DNA of 64,000 bases from Desulfuromonadaceae bacterium (GTDB taxonomy: Bacteria; Desulfobacterota; Desulfuromonadia; Geobacterales; Pseudopelobacteraceae). Positions 1 through 8,506 of this stretch are shown here, piece by piece. Below the pieces are notes generated by a model. The model was not told where the DNA came from, searched no databases, and worked only from the letters and a program-made list of their open reading frames with translations. The stretch lies in contig JAQUIG010000007.1 in assembly GCA_028683435.1 (NCBI GenBank), positions 1-64,000 of the forward strand, written 5' to 3'. Positions within the stretch are counted from its first letter, which is position 1. Each line of letters starts with the position of its first letter. A program made the position numbers and the translations under genes.

Positions 1-34
1 CCAAACCGCCGATCGCCGGTTGCTCGTAAATCTC

Positions 35-2398
35 ATGAAATCTGTAACGGCGGTGTTGGTCTATATTGCGCTGTTTGTGCCGGCGGCGGAGTTATCGGCA
101 GCGACGGTGGAATACGACCTCACCATTGCCCGGCAGGAGATGAACTTCACCGGCCGGACTGTCAAGGCCATCACAGTCAATGGTCAGCTGCCGGCGCCGA
201 CCCTGCGGTTCACCGAGGGTGACCACGCCATAATTCGCGTCCACAACCAGATGGACGTTGAGACATCGATTCACTGGCATGGCATTCTCCTGCCCAATGC
301 CATGGACGGTGTGCCCTTCGTGACGTTTCCACCGATCGCGGCCGGTCAGACCTTCACCTACGAGTTCGATCTGCGGCAATCGGGCACTTACTGGTATCAC
401 AGCCATACCATGCTACAGGAACAAAGGGGTCTGTATGGAGCGCTGGTCATCGTGCCAAAGGAAGAGGGCAGGTTTGATCGGCTCCGCGATCATGTCGTGT
501 TGTTGTCCGACTGGACCGACGAGGATGAGAGCTCGGTACTGCATACCCTCAAACGCGGCAGTGAATGGTATTCGCTTCGGAAAGGCAGCGGTCAAAGCGT
601 GTTGGGTGCAGCACGGCTGGGTATGCTGGGCGCGTATTTTTCACGGGAACTCCAGCGCATGCCACCCATGGACCTTGCCGATGTGTACTATGATCGTTTT
701 CTCCTCAACGGGGTGTCGCAACAGGCCCTCGCCGCCAAACCGGGCGAAAAGGTCCGGCTCCGGATTATCGATGGTTCGGCCACCACTTTTTTCTATCTGC
801 AGTTTGCCGGCGGGCCGCTGCAGGTTATCGCCGCGGACGGGCTGCCTGTGCAACCCTTTGACGAACAGAGGATGCTGATCGGTGTAGCCGAGACCTATGA
901 CGTAATCGTCACGGTGCCGGAAAATGGCAGCTACGAGTTGCGCGCCACCGCCCATGATGGATCTGGTCAGGCTTCGTTGTGGATTGGCGCCGGACCGCGG
1001 CACGTTGCGCCGGATATCCCGCACCCCAATCTCTATTCCAGCATGGGTGATCTCTCGTTCAAACGCGTCTTGGCGTTAACCCCGGGCGGCTCGATGGGCA
1101 TGCCCGAAAAGGAAGTGCGCGCCGGCAGATTCGACCAACCGGGGATGAACGGCATGGACGAAATGAAGGGGATGGATCACGGCGCCATGCCACAAGATGC
1201 CGGCAAAATGAACCATGCCGCAATGGCCTCCGCGCCCGGGATGGAACATGCGGGCCACGATATGGGCGGAATGGCGCAGGAGACGATGCCGATGGACGCC
1301 GCCACCGCTGACCACGACAAACCGGGGATGGTCTCTCACGAGAAATCCGCCTCCCCCATAAGCACCTGGTTCGGACTGCTCGCCGAGGACATTAGTTCGA
1401 AAGCCCCGCTGGCCACCGACGGTATGAGCCCCGAACGTCCCTGGCCGCCTTACGACAAGCTGCGCGCCTTGAAGACCACCTCATTCAATCCAGACAAACC
1501 ATTGCGAGAAATACGACTGACACTCGACGGCGACATGGAACGTTACGTCTGGTTTCTGAACAACAAACCGCTCTCCGAAGTCGATCATATCGAAATAAAA
1601 CGCGATGAAGTCGTGCGCTTCATCATGATCAACCGCACCATGATGCACCACCCGATGCATCTGCACGGGCATTTCTTCCGCGTTCTCAATGCCCAGGGAG
1701 ACTACTCGCCGCTCAAGCACACCGTGGATGTCGCCCCCATGACGACCACCGTCATCGAATTTGCTGCGGAAGAGTTCGGCGACTGGTTTTTTCACTGCCA
1801 CCTTCTCTATCACATGGAAAGCGGCATGGCGCGGATGGTTCACTATCAGAACTTCACGCCCGACACGGCCACAGCCGCCGTCCGCCCACGCCTCTACCAT
1901 GATCCGTTCCATCTTTATGGTCAGGTTGACCTGCTGTCGCAGATGGCGCAGGGAACGCTGGCTTACGCTAACACCCGGCATATCTTCTCAGCCGAATGGC
2001 AGGCGGGCTGGCAGAGCGTGGGCGAGGTGGAATGGGAGGTGACGCCCGCCTACGACTACTACCTGAACCGCTTTGTCAGCATCTTTGCCGGGGCTGATTT
2101 CGCAGGTGCGGGCGATCACTCCGAAAAACACGAAGGCATTTTCGGCCTGCGCTATCTGCTGCCCCTCAATATAGCGTCCCGCGTATGGGTGGACACGGCC
2201 GGTGAATGGCAATTCTCGGCCAGCAAACAGCTGGAACTTGCGCCGCGACTCGCGGTTTTTTCGGAAGCTGAATATGACACCAGGGAACAGTGGGAAATCC
2301 GGGCGGGTGCAAGCTACATAATGAGCAAGCACTTTGCCCTGATCGGCCAATGGCATTCCCGGTTCGGTTGGGGTGGCGGACTGCGCTGGCAGTTCTGA
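35..2398 (+). CDS. Multicopper oxidase (CopA family) fused to a CopB-like outer-membrane barrel
   Basis: A 787-residue protein with a signal peptide (about residues 1-23). The N-terminal two thirds is a periplasmic multicopper oxidase of the CopA copper-resistance family. Copper ligand motifs are HWHG (about 80-83), WYHSH (about 120-124), HPMHLHGHFF (near 538) and the type 1 site HCHLLYHMESGM (near 587). A Met/His/Gly-rich stretch (about 370-435, repeated GM, MDH and HAAM-like units) probably binds Cu(I). From about residue 620 to the terminal Phe the sequence resembles CopB: it starts HLYGQVDLLSQ, alternates polar and aromatic residues and ends in WRWQF-like aromatic residues typical of outer-membrane barrels. 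CopA and CopB are normally separate proteins, so this is a fusion. The ATG at 35 is preferred over a TTG at 20 because it begins a good signal peptide. The upstream region lies outside the window. Confidence 0.88.
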   Translation: MKSVTAVLVYIALFVPAAELSAATVEYDLTIARQEMNFTGRTVKAITVNGQLPAPTLRFTEGDHAIIRVHNQMDVETSIHWHGILLPNAMDGVPFVTFPPIAAGQTFTYEFDLRQSGTYWYHSHTMLQEQRGLYGALVIVPKEEGRFDRLRDHVVLLSDWTDEDESSVLHTLKRGSEWYSLRKGSGQSVLGAARLGMLGAYFSRELQRMPPMDLADVYYDRFLLNGVSQQALAAKPGEKVRLRIIDGSATTFFYLQFAGGPLQVIAADGLPVQPFDEQRMLIGVAETYDVIVTVPENGSYELRATAHDGSGQASLWIGAGPRHVAPDIPHPNLYSSMGDLSFKRVLALTPGGSMGMPEKEVRAGRFDQPGMNGMDEMKGMDHGAMPQDAGKMNHAAMASAPGMEHAGHDMGGMAQETMPMDAATADHDKPGMVSHEKSASPISTWFGLLAEDISSKAPLATDGMSPERPWPPYDKLRALKTTSFNPDKPLREIRLTLDGDMERYVWFLNNKPLSEVDHIEIKRDEVVRFIMINRTMMHHPMHLHGHFFRVLNAQGDYSPLKHTVDVAPMTTTVIEFAAEEFGDWFFHCHLLYHMESGMARMVHYQNFTPDTATAAVRPRLYHDPFHLYGQVDLLSQMAQGTLAYANTRHIFSAEWQAGWQSVGEVEWEVTPAYDYYLNRFVSIFAGADFAGAGDHSEKHEGIFGLRYLLPLNIASRVWVDTAGEWQFSASKQLELAPRLAVFSEAEYDTREQWEIRAGASYIMSKHFALIGQWHSRFGWGGGLRWQF

Positions 2399-2423
2399 AT
2401 GTCCGAGACGGGAGCGAAATTAC

Positions 2424-2480
2424 ATGACGGCGGTGTTATTGATTATTGCCGCGCTCGCATTGTGGATTACGCTGCAATGA
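2424..2480 (+). CDS. Possible 18-residue membrane peptide
   Basis: A short frame reading MTAVLLIIAALALWITLQ, almost wholly hydrophobic and long enough for one membrane helix. It is preceded by GGGAG at 2410-2414 and lies in the 96-base gap between the copper oxidase and the SoxB-like gene. Short hydrophobic peptides of this kind exist in bacteria, but nothing beyond the start, the upstream purine-rich stretch and the composition supports it. It could be chance. Confidence 0.3.
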   Translation: MTAVLLIIAALALWITLQ

Positions 2481-2494
2481 AAGGAGTGTAGAAA

Positions 2495-3943
2495 ATGGCA
2501 AATAGAACGTCACTCACCGTCATTCAACTGAACGACAGCCATGCCTATTTCGATCTGCACCAGGAGGTGTTCTGGCTGGGTGGTCAGGCACTCTATCGTC
2601 CTGCGGGAGGGTATGCCCGCATCGCCACAATCGTAAAGCAGATTCGGGCTGAGAGCCGGGGGGACACGCTCTTTTGCGATTGCGGCGACACGCTCCAGGG
2701 TACTCATCCCGCCCAGAGTACACAGGGAGAGGCAATGATCCCGGTTTTGAATTCATTGGGCCTCGACGCGATGACGGCCCATTGGGAATTTGCGTATGGT
2801 CCCGCGACCTTCAAGCAGCGCGCAGCGGAACTCAGCTATCCGATGCTGGCGATCAATGTTTACGATCAAACGACGAAGGAGCGGCTCTTTCCGCCGTACA
2901 ACGTGAAGGAGATCGGCGGGTTGCGGATTGGTACCGTGGGCATCGCCTCCAATATTGTGGGCAAGACCATGCCGCCCTCCTTCAGCGAAGGAGTGGAATT
3001 CACCCTTGGGCGAGAAGAACTTCCGCCGATCATCGACGTTCTGCGCACCCAGGAGAAGGTGGACCTGATCGTTCTCATCTCCCATCTCGGGTTTTCCCAG
3101 GATATGAAGCTGCTATCAGAGGTGGAGGGAATCGATGTCTGCCTGAGCGGCCACACCCATAACCGCCTGTATAAACCGGCACTCCAGGGGAAAACGTTGA
3201 TCATACAGTCAGGCTGCCATGGTTCTTTTTTAGGCCGCCTAGATTTAGAAGTTGAGAGGGGCCGTGTCGTTGACTACTGGCACCAACTGATTGAGGTAGA
3301 AGCCAATATAACCCCCGATCCTGAAGTTGATGACCTCGTGCGCCAAGCGATCGCGCCGTATAAGGAGGAATTGTCAACGGTTGTGGGTATAACGGCGACG
3401 GCGCTCAACCGAGCCACCACGCTGGAAACGACGATGGACAATTTCCTGTTGCAGGCGTTGCTGGAAAGCACGGGCGCGCAACTGGCATTCTCGAATGGAT
3501 GGCGCTTTGGCGCACCGGTAATTCCCGGGGAGGTCACGGTTAATGACCTCTATAACATGATCCCGATGAACCCGCCGATCTCAACGATCGAGCTGACAGG
3601 CGAGGAAATTGTCGCGATGCTGGAGGAAAATCTGGAGCGAACGTTTGCACGCGATCCGTACGACCAGATGGGTGGCTACGTCAAGCGCGGTCTCGGTTTC
3701 AACGCCTACATCAAGATCGAGAATCCTCCCGGGCAGCGCGTTCAGCAACTGTTTGTCGGTGATGAAGAGCTGCAACCGGGTCGCCATTACCCTGCGGCAT
3801 TTGTTACCGAACAAGGAGTCGCGCACAAATACGGTCGCAATCGCCAACATCACACAGAGCGGAGCATAGAGGCGTTAAGAACATATCTAACCAGACACCG
3901 CCCGCTGCGCGCAGAACTTCGGGGCACGTTTGTCGCGGTATAG
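2495..3943 (+). CDS. 5'-nucleotidase/SoxB-like metallophosphoesterase, cytoplasmic
   Basis: A 482-residue protein of the 5'-nucleotidase/UDP-sugar hydrolase superfamily. The N-terminal dinuclear-metal phosphoesterase domain shows NDSH (13-16), CDCGDTLQG (61-69) and SGHTHNRL (near 218). The C-terminal 5'-nucleotidase domain (about 290-460) contains GWRFGAP and DLYNMIPMNPP. The usual GNHEFDYG motif is replaced by AHWEFAYG (95-102). The HWEF form is the one I associate with the thiosulfohydrolase SoxB branch. SoxB is periplasmic and usually has a Tat signal, whereas this protein starts directly at the domain with no signal peptide. A SoxB-like or nucleotidase activity on a cytoplasmic substrate are both open. 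AGGAG-like bases (2482-2486) precede the ATG. It lies upstream of a TsdA-like cytochrome, which makes a sulfur link tempting but unproven. Confidence 0.75.
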   Translation: MANRTSLTVIQLNDSHAYFDLHQEVFWLGGQALYRPAGGYARIATIVKQIRAESRGDTLFCDCGDTLQGTHPAQSTQGEAMIPVLNSLGLDAMTAHWEFAYGPATFKQRAAELSYPMLAINVYDQTTKERLFPPYNVKEIGGLRIGTVGIASNIVGKTMPPSFSEGVEFTLGREELPPIIDVLRTQEKVDLIVLISHLGFSQDMKLLSEVEGIDVCLSGHTHNRLYKPALQGKTLIIQSGCHGSFLGRLDLEVERGRVVDYWHQLIEVEANITPDPEVDDLVRQAIAPYKEELSTVVGITATALNRATTLETTMDNFLLQALLESTGAQLAFSNGWRFGAPVIPGEVTVNDLYNMIPMNPPISTIELTGEEIVAMLEENLERTFARDPYDQMGGYVKRGLGFNAYIKIENPPGQRVQQLFVGDEELQPGRHYPAAFVTEQGVAHKYGRNRQHHTERSIEALRTYLTRHRPLRAELRGTFVAV

Positions 3944-4026
3944 GTTATCGGACAGGAGACAAACCGCATGTCAAAAGAAGTCTGCGTCGGCGGGCTTTAA
4001 AACCAGCTGAAAAAGGAGAATTGGTT

Positions 4027-5982
4027 ATGCGAAAGAAACGAGGAGCAGTTGTTTTTTTGGTAATGGGGCTGAGCGCACTGTTTTTTTCCGACGTGGCCAC
4101 AGCGGAGACACAAAAAAAAGCGACCAAAAGCCAGGTAGTAAAGGCATCGCGCACAATCAAAGCGGCACCCGGTACCCCGGATGGTGTCCTGCTGATGCAG
4201 GCGCAGGCGCTTTTCGGCAAACTTCCCGCGACCATGCCGGGTAGTGAGAAGGATACTCCGGCCATGATTGCACTGGGGAAGAAGCTCTATTTCGAGACCG
4301 CCATTTCGATAAACAAAACCCAATCCTGCAACTCTTGCCATCCCATTGATAACAAAGGTGCAGGGGTGGACAACCTGAAGACAGGCAAAGGCGCGGAAGG
4401 AAAATCAGGCGACCGCAACGATCCGCCAACCTTGAATGCCGGTTACCAATTTGCGCAGTTCTGGGACGGACGCGCGGCGACCCTGGAAGAACAGGCTCAG
4501 GGTCCCCCGCTCAACCCTATTGAAATGGGCATGCCCGATGCCAAAGCGCTGGTCGATCGGCTGAAAGGCATAAAACAGTATCGCGTTGATTTCAAAAAGG
4601 CCTTTCCCGACGAGAAAGACCCCGTGACTTTCGACAACTTTGCCAAGGCGGTTGCCGCCTTTGAACGAACGCTGATCAGCCGGGGCCGCTTCGATCGTTT
4701 CATGGACGGGGACAGACAAGCGCTCACCGGGCAGGAAATGGAAGGGATGCGCAGCTTCATCAATGCCGGTTGCGTGCAGTGCCACAGCGGTCCCAATCTG
4801 GGGGGGATGACCTTCCAGAAAACGGGCGTGTTCCATGAGTACTCCAACAAGGATCCTGGACGCTTTAAGGTCACCAAGCTGGAAAGTGATAGATATGTCT
4901 TCAAGGTTCCCATGCTGCGCAATATCACCCTTTCCGCCCCCTATTTCCATGACGGCGAGGTGGGTAACCTGGCGGAGGCTGTTGATCAGATGGGTTACTT
5001 GCAGTTGAACAGGGAACTGAAGGACGAAGAAATCAACAATATCCTCAGATTTTTGACCACGCTGGCCGATACGAAGCTCACCACCGCGGCGCCAATAAAG
5101 GCGAAAGTATCTTCTGCAGCCTGGGTGCCGCCGCTGACGAAGGATATTCCCCAAGGAGAGGGAGGTGATCTCATCCGTTACGGCGCACTGCTTTTGACCG
5201 ATACGTATGCGCAGTTAGGCACTGGTGCGAAGGATGAAAAACTGCGTTTTTCCGGAAGCACCCTGAACTGCACGAGCTGCCACATGGATAACGGCACCAA
5301 GCAGTTCGGACTTCCCTGGATGGGGGTTAGTCAGGCATATCCACAATACCGGGGCCGTGAAGACCAGGTGCAGGGGCTTGAGAAACGGATTAACGGTTGT
5401 TTCGAGCGCAGCCTGAACGGCGGGGAGATGGCTGCCGACAGCAGGGAGATGAAGGCAATGGTCGCCTACGTGGACTGGTTGTCGAAAGACATGCCCAAGA
5501 AGGTTTCCGGCCTGGGAACGCCCAAATACGAAGGGCCGAACCGCAAAGCCGATGTGAAAAAAGGTGGCCAGATGTACAACCGGTTCTGCATGTCGTGCCA
5601 TGGTGAAAATGGGGACGGCTATCAATCAATGTCGGCCGGAGGTTCGGGCAGCCATGTCGCCCCGGCGCTCTGGGGAGCAAACAGTTATAACAACGGAGCG
5701 GGAATGAACCGGCTGCTGACCACCGCCGCGTTCATTCAGAGCAACATGCCGCTGGGAACGGTGTGGAACCATCCGGCAATCACCAATGAAGACGCCTACG
5801 ATGTCGCCGGCTATCTCAGTTCGAAGGAGCGGCCGAAAATGAGCGGACTCGAAAAGGACTATCCGAAGCTGGAGAAAAAAGCGGTGGACTGCCCGTATCC
5901 ACCCTATGCGGACAAATTCTTACAGGAACAGCATCAGTACGGACCGTTCCAGCCAATAAAGAAAGCGCAGAAAAAGAAATAA
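4027..5982 (+). CDS. Four-heme cytochrome: peroxidase (BCCP/MauG-type) domain fused to TsdA-like domain
   Basis: A 651-residue exported protein (signal peptide about 1-27). Residues about 60-350 match diheme bacterial cytochrome c peroxidase/MauG proteins, with heme sites CNSCH (101-105) and CVQCH (249-253) and the family context ALGKKLYF, FWDGRA, NPIEMG, PMLRNI and YFHDG. Residues about 370-640 match diheme thiosulfate dehydrogenase TsdA: heme sites CTSCH (415-419) and CMSCH (521-525), the PWMG, YPQYRGRE and RINGCFERSLNG blocks, and NMPLG with a likely Met heme ligand. Cys458 lies 39 residues after the third heme His, where TsdA has its unusual axial Cys ligand. The two halves are normally separate enzymes, so electrons may pass between peroxide reduction and thiosulfate/tetrathionate chemistry; that is inference. 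AGGAG (4014-4018) supports the ATG at 4027 rather than the TTG at 4021. Confidence 0.85.
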   Translation: MRKKRGAVVFLVMGLSALFFSDVATAETQKKATKSQVVKASRTIKAAPGTPDGVLLMQAQALFGKLPATMPGSEKDTPAMIALGKKLYFETAISINKTQSCNSCHPIDNKGAGVDNLKTGKGAEGKSGDRNDPPTLNAGYQFAQFWDGRAATLEEQAQGPPLNPIEMGMPDAKALVDRLKGIKQYRVDFKKAFPDEKDPVTFDNFAKAVAAFERTLISRGRFDRFMDGDRQALTGQEMEGMRSFINAGCVQCHSGPNLGGMTFQKTGVFHEYSNKDPGRFKVTKLESDRYVFKVPMLRNITLSAPYFHDGEVGNLAEAVDQMGYLQLNRELKDEEINNILRFLTTLADTKLTTAAPIKAKVSSAAWVPPLTKDIPQGEGGDLIRYGALLLTDTYAQLGTGAKDEKLRFSGSTLNCTSCHMDNGTKQFGLPWMGVSQAYPQYRGREDQVQGLEKRINGCFERSLNGGEMAADSREMKAMVAYVDWLSKDMPKKVSGLGTPKYEGPNRKADVKKGGQMYNRFCMSCHGENGDGYQSMSAGGSGSHVAPALWGANSYNNGAGMNRLLTTAAFIQSNMPLGTVWNHPAITNEDAYDVAGYLSSKERPKMSGLEKDYPKLEKKAVDCPYPPYADKFLQEQHQYGPFQPIKKAQKKK

Positions 5983-6119
5983 GCAAGACGGGAAGCAGGG
6001 GCCTCGTGATCGATTGCAGCGGGAGCGGAAAGGACGCGGACTTCATATCCGCCGGTTCCGCAAAGGTTCCGCTTTTATCGTATCCTGCTCCCGTCCCGGC
6101 CAACAGGAGTGGTGAAACC

Positions 6120-7082
6120 ATGCCAAACAATACAGGTATGCAAGGAATGCTCTACCGAACGCTCGGCAGCACGGGGGAAAAAGTCTCGGCGATCGGGATC
6201 GGGGGGTGGCACATCGGTTTGAACGGGGTGGATGAGCAATTGAGCATCCGCATCATTCGCACCGCCGTTGATCGCGGCATCAACTTCATGGATAACTGCT
6301 GGGATTACAACGATGGGGCCAGCGAGATCCGCATGGGCAAAGCGCTGCGCGATGGTTACCGGGAGAGGGTATTTCTGATGACGAAGATCGATGGGCGATC
6401 AAAGAAAGAAGCGGCGAGGCAGCTCGACCAATCGCTCCGTCGCCTCCAGGTCGACATGATCGATCTCGTCCAGCACCACGAGGTGATCCGGTACGAAGAC
6501 CCGCACCGGATCTTTGATGACGAAGGGGCCAATGCGGCACTCGTGGAGGCACGGGAAGCGGGAAAACTCCGCTATATCGGGTTTACGGGACATAAGGACC
6601 CAAGGATCCATCTGCATATGCTGCACGTGGCGGCGGATTACGGTTTCGCTTTCGATGCGGTCCAGATGCCGCTTAACGTAATGGACGCCCATTACCGGAG
6701 TTTTGAAAAAGAGGTGTTGCCGGAGCTGGTACGGCAGAAAACAGGAATCCTCGGGATGAAAAGCATGGCGAACGGGATTCTGCTGAAGTCTAAAACGGTG
6801 ACACCGATCGAGTGCCTGCATTACGCGCTGAATCTGCCCACTTCAGTGGTCATAACCGGTGTCGACAGCATGGAGGTTCTGGATCAGGCTTGCGAAGCGG
6901 CGCAGACGTTTCGCCCGATGAGCGGTGAGGAGGTTCGCTCTTTGCTGTCAAAAACCGCCGCGGCTGCGGCGCGCGGAGAATTCGAGCCATTCAAGACCTC
7001 ATCCCTGTTCGACGGTACCGCACGGAACCCGGAGTGGCTGGGAGAAGAGCCGCAACGCCTGCAGCAGTTGATGCCGAAGTAA
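6120..7082 (+). CDS. Aldo/keto reductase family protein
   Basis: A 320-residue (beta/alpha)8 oxidoreductase that would use NAD(P)H to reduce aldehydes or ketones. The tetrad is visible: Asp and Tyr in MDNCWDYNDG, Lys in FLMTKID, and His in LVQHHEV. The length is that of the simple family; there is no C-terminal ferredoxin-like extension. AGGAG at 6105-6109 supports the start at 6120. The longer open frame back to 6006 has no ribosome-binding site. It follows the cytochrome gene by 137 bases and may be a separate unit. The substrate cannot be told. Confidence 0.88.
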   Translation: MPNNTGMQGMLYRTLGSTGEKVSAIGIGGWHIGLNGVDEQLSIRIIRTAVDRGINFMDNCWDYNDGASEIRMGKALRDGYRERVFLMTKIDGRSKKEAARQLDQSLRRLQVDMIDLVQHHEVIRYEDPHRIFDDEGANAALVEAREAGKLRYIGFTGHKDPRIHLHMLHVAADYGFAFDAVQMPLNVMDAHYRSFEKEVLPELVRQKTGILGMKSMANGILLKSKTVTPIECLHYALNLPTSVVITGVDSMEVLDQACEAAQTFRPMSGEEVRSLLSKTAAAAARGEFEPFKTSSLFDGTARNPEWLGEEPQRLQQLMPK

Positions 7083-7151
7083 ACCGAGGGAGAAAATCGG
7101 TACTTCCTTTTGCGCGAGCAGCTCACCAATGAAAAAACCAGGGAGAATGCT

Positions 7152-7394
7152 ATGAAAAATCAAATGAAAGAGCTGCAAAAACTCAAAGGGATAGGTGAAG
7201 TCCTGTCACGGCGCTTGGTCGAAGCGAGCTATGACACAATTGCCAAGGTTGCTGCTGCAGAAGAAAAAGGGTTAGAAAGAATAGCGGGGATGAACCCGCA
7301 AAAACTACGGTCTATTGTAACCCAGGCCAGGAAGATGACTGGGGAAGCCGATAAAAATCAGCACACATGGACCAAAAACAGCTGCGACATATAG
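7152..7394 (+). CDS. Small helix-hairpin-helix protein
   Basis: An 80-residue basic protein with two helix-hairpin-helix-like motifs: LKGIGEVLSRRLVEAS and then a second helical unit containing IAGMNPQKLRSIV. Such domains bind the DNA backbone without sequence specificity and are also found as accessory modules in polymerases, ligases and nucleases. GGGAG at 7141-7145 supports the start MKNQMKEL. The gene is more AT-rich than its upstream neighbours, and no enzymatic domain accompanies it. Confidence 0.7.
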   Translation: MKNQMKELQKLKGIGEVLSRRLVEASYDTIAKVAAAEEKGLERIAGMNPQKLRSIVTQARKMTGEADKNQHTWTKNSCDI

Positions 7395-7438
7395 TGTCAA
7401 TCTAATCGAATAATACAAATAAATATGAGGTTATATCA

Positions 7439-8272
7439 ATGGCAAATGCAGCCATGCTTTGTCCACGCTGCAAGCAGCTCATCGGTAGCGATGAAAACAT
7501 CTGTCCACGGTGTGGGGCGTCCCGTACAAATCCATGGTGGAAGCCCATAGCCTGGACATGGGGCTCTTTGAGCAATGACTGGTTGGTAAATTCAATCATC
7601 GTAGTCAACATACTCTTTTATATATTCTCTCTTATTCTGACGAGGGACCATTCCTTTACTATCAATCCGCTCAGCCTTCTTGCTCCAGACCAGAGCAGCT
7701 TGCTTCTGCTCGGAGCAACAGGGACCGTACCTGTTGACAAGTATGGCCTGTTCACATCGTTTCTCAGTGCAAATTACCTGCACGGCGGCATCTTGCACAT
7801 CATCTTCAATCTTATGGCCTTCCGTCAGATTGCGCCTTGGGTGAGCCTGGAATACGGCACCGGCAGGATGTTCTCAATCTATACCTTTGGTGGAGTCGGG
7901 GGCTACGTCGTCTCTTACTTGGCAGGCATACCCTTTACAATTGGCGCATCCGCAGCAATATGCGCCCTGATTGGCTCTCTTCTCTATTATGGCAAGAGCA
8001 GGGGCGGAACATACGGCACCTTGGTCTATCGTGAGGTATGGGTATGGGTCGTCAGTCTCATCCTGTTCGGCTTAATCATTCCTGGGATAAACAACTGGGC
8101 CCATGGTGGAGGAATAGTCATTGGAGCGGTTCTGGGGATATTGCTGGGATACTCTGAGAAGAGACAGGAAACGCTGTTCAATAAAGTGCTTGCCATAACA
8201 TGCGGTGTAGCAACAATCTTTGTCCTTGCTTGGGTTATGGTCAGCGCTGTGGCGTTACGATTTGCCAACTAA
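7439..8272 (+). CDS. Rhomboid intramembrane serine protease with N-terminal zinc ribbon
   Basis: A 277-residue polytopic membrane protein. Residues about 9-27 form a CPRC...CPRCG zinc ribbon on the cytoplasmic side. The rest is a six-helix rhomboid core with the HxxxN element in HGGILHIIFN, the catalytic Ser in TIGASAA and the catalytic His in NNWAHGGG. Rhomboids cut single-pass membrane proteins within the bilayer. In Geobacter-like and other bacteria, forms with a zinc-ribbon head are common but their substrates are unknown. The gene is AT-richer than the flanking 2-6 kb region and starts 44 bases after the helix-hairpin-helix gene, so the pair could share a transcript. Confidence 0.9.
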   Translation: MANAAMLCPRCKQLIGSDENICPRCGASRTNPWWKPIAWTWGSLSNDWLVNSIIVVNILFYIFSLILTRDHSFTINPLSLLAPDQSSLLLLGATGTVPVDKYGLFTSFLSANYLHGGILHIIFNLMAFRQIAPWVSLEYGTGRMFSIYTFGGVGGYVVSYLAGIPFTIGASAAICALIGSLLYYGKSRGGTYGTLVYREVWVWVVSLILFGLIIPGINNWAHGGGIVIGAVLGILLGYSEKRQETLFNKVLAITCGVATIFVLAWVMVSAVALRFAN

Positions 8273-8361
8273 TTGAATAGCAACAAACTAACAAGAGGAC
8301 ATCTGCCGTCAGGCTACCAATTTTTCCGGCAGTTCGCAAACGGGTGATTTTTTATACCCGC

Positions 8362-8389
8362 TTGCAATCTCTTCCCACCGCGGTAGACT
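8362..8389 (+). promoter_or_regulatory. Possible sigma70 promoter of the pyruvate decarboxylase gene
   Basis: TTGCAA (8362-8367), a 16-base spacer and TAGACT (8384-8389). Transcription would start near 8396, about 110 bases before the decarboxylase ATG. The match is moderate. It is the best hexamer pair in the 234-base gap after the rhomboid gene. Confidence 0.35.
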
Positions 8390-8506
8390 TTATACACAAA
8401 AACAGCTGAAGTGGCAGGGACGAGAAACAAGAAACGGTGAAACGAATCGTTTTTTGGACTATATCAGGAAACAAACTGACCTGACCAATAGGAAGGGAGA
8501 CGTTAT

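Noticed and set aside
1160..1340. Met/His-rich repeats in the copper oxidase as a separate tandem repeat locus
   Set aside because: They are irregular at the DNA level and are explained by copper-binding composition of the coding sequence.
3968..4000. A ten-codon ATG frame (MSKEVCVGGL) with an AGGAG site before the four-heme cytochrome gene
   Set aside because: Too short to separate from chance and no hairpins around it suggest a leader-peptide attenuator. It may still be a minor start region of the downstream mRNA.
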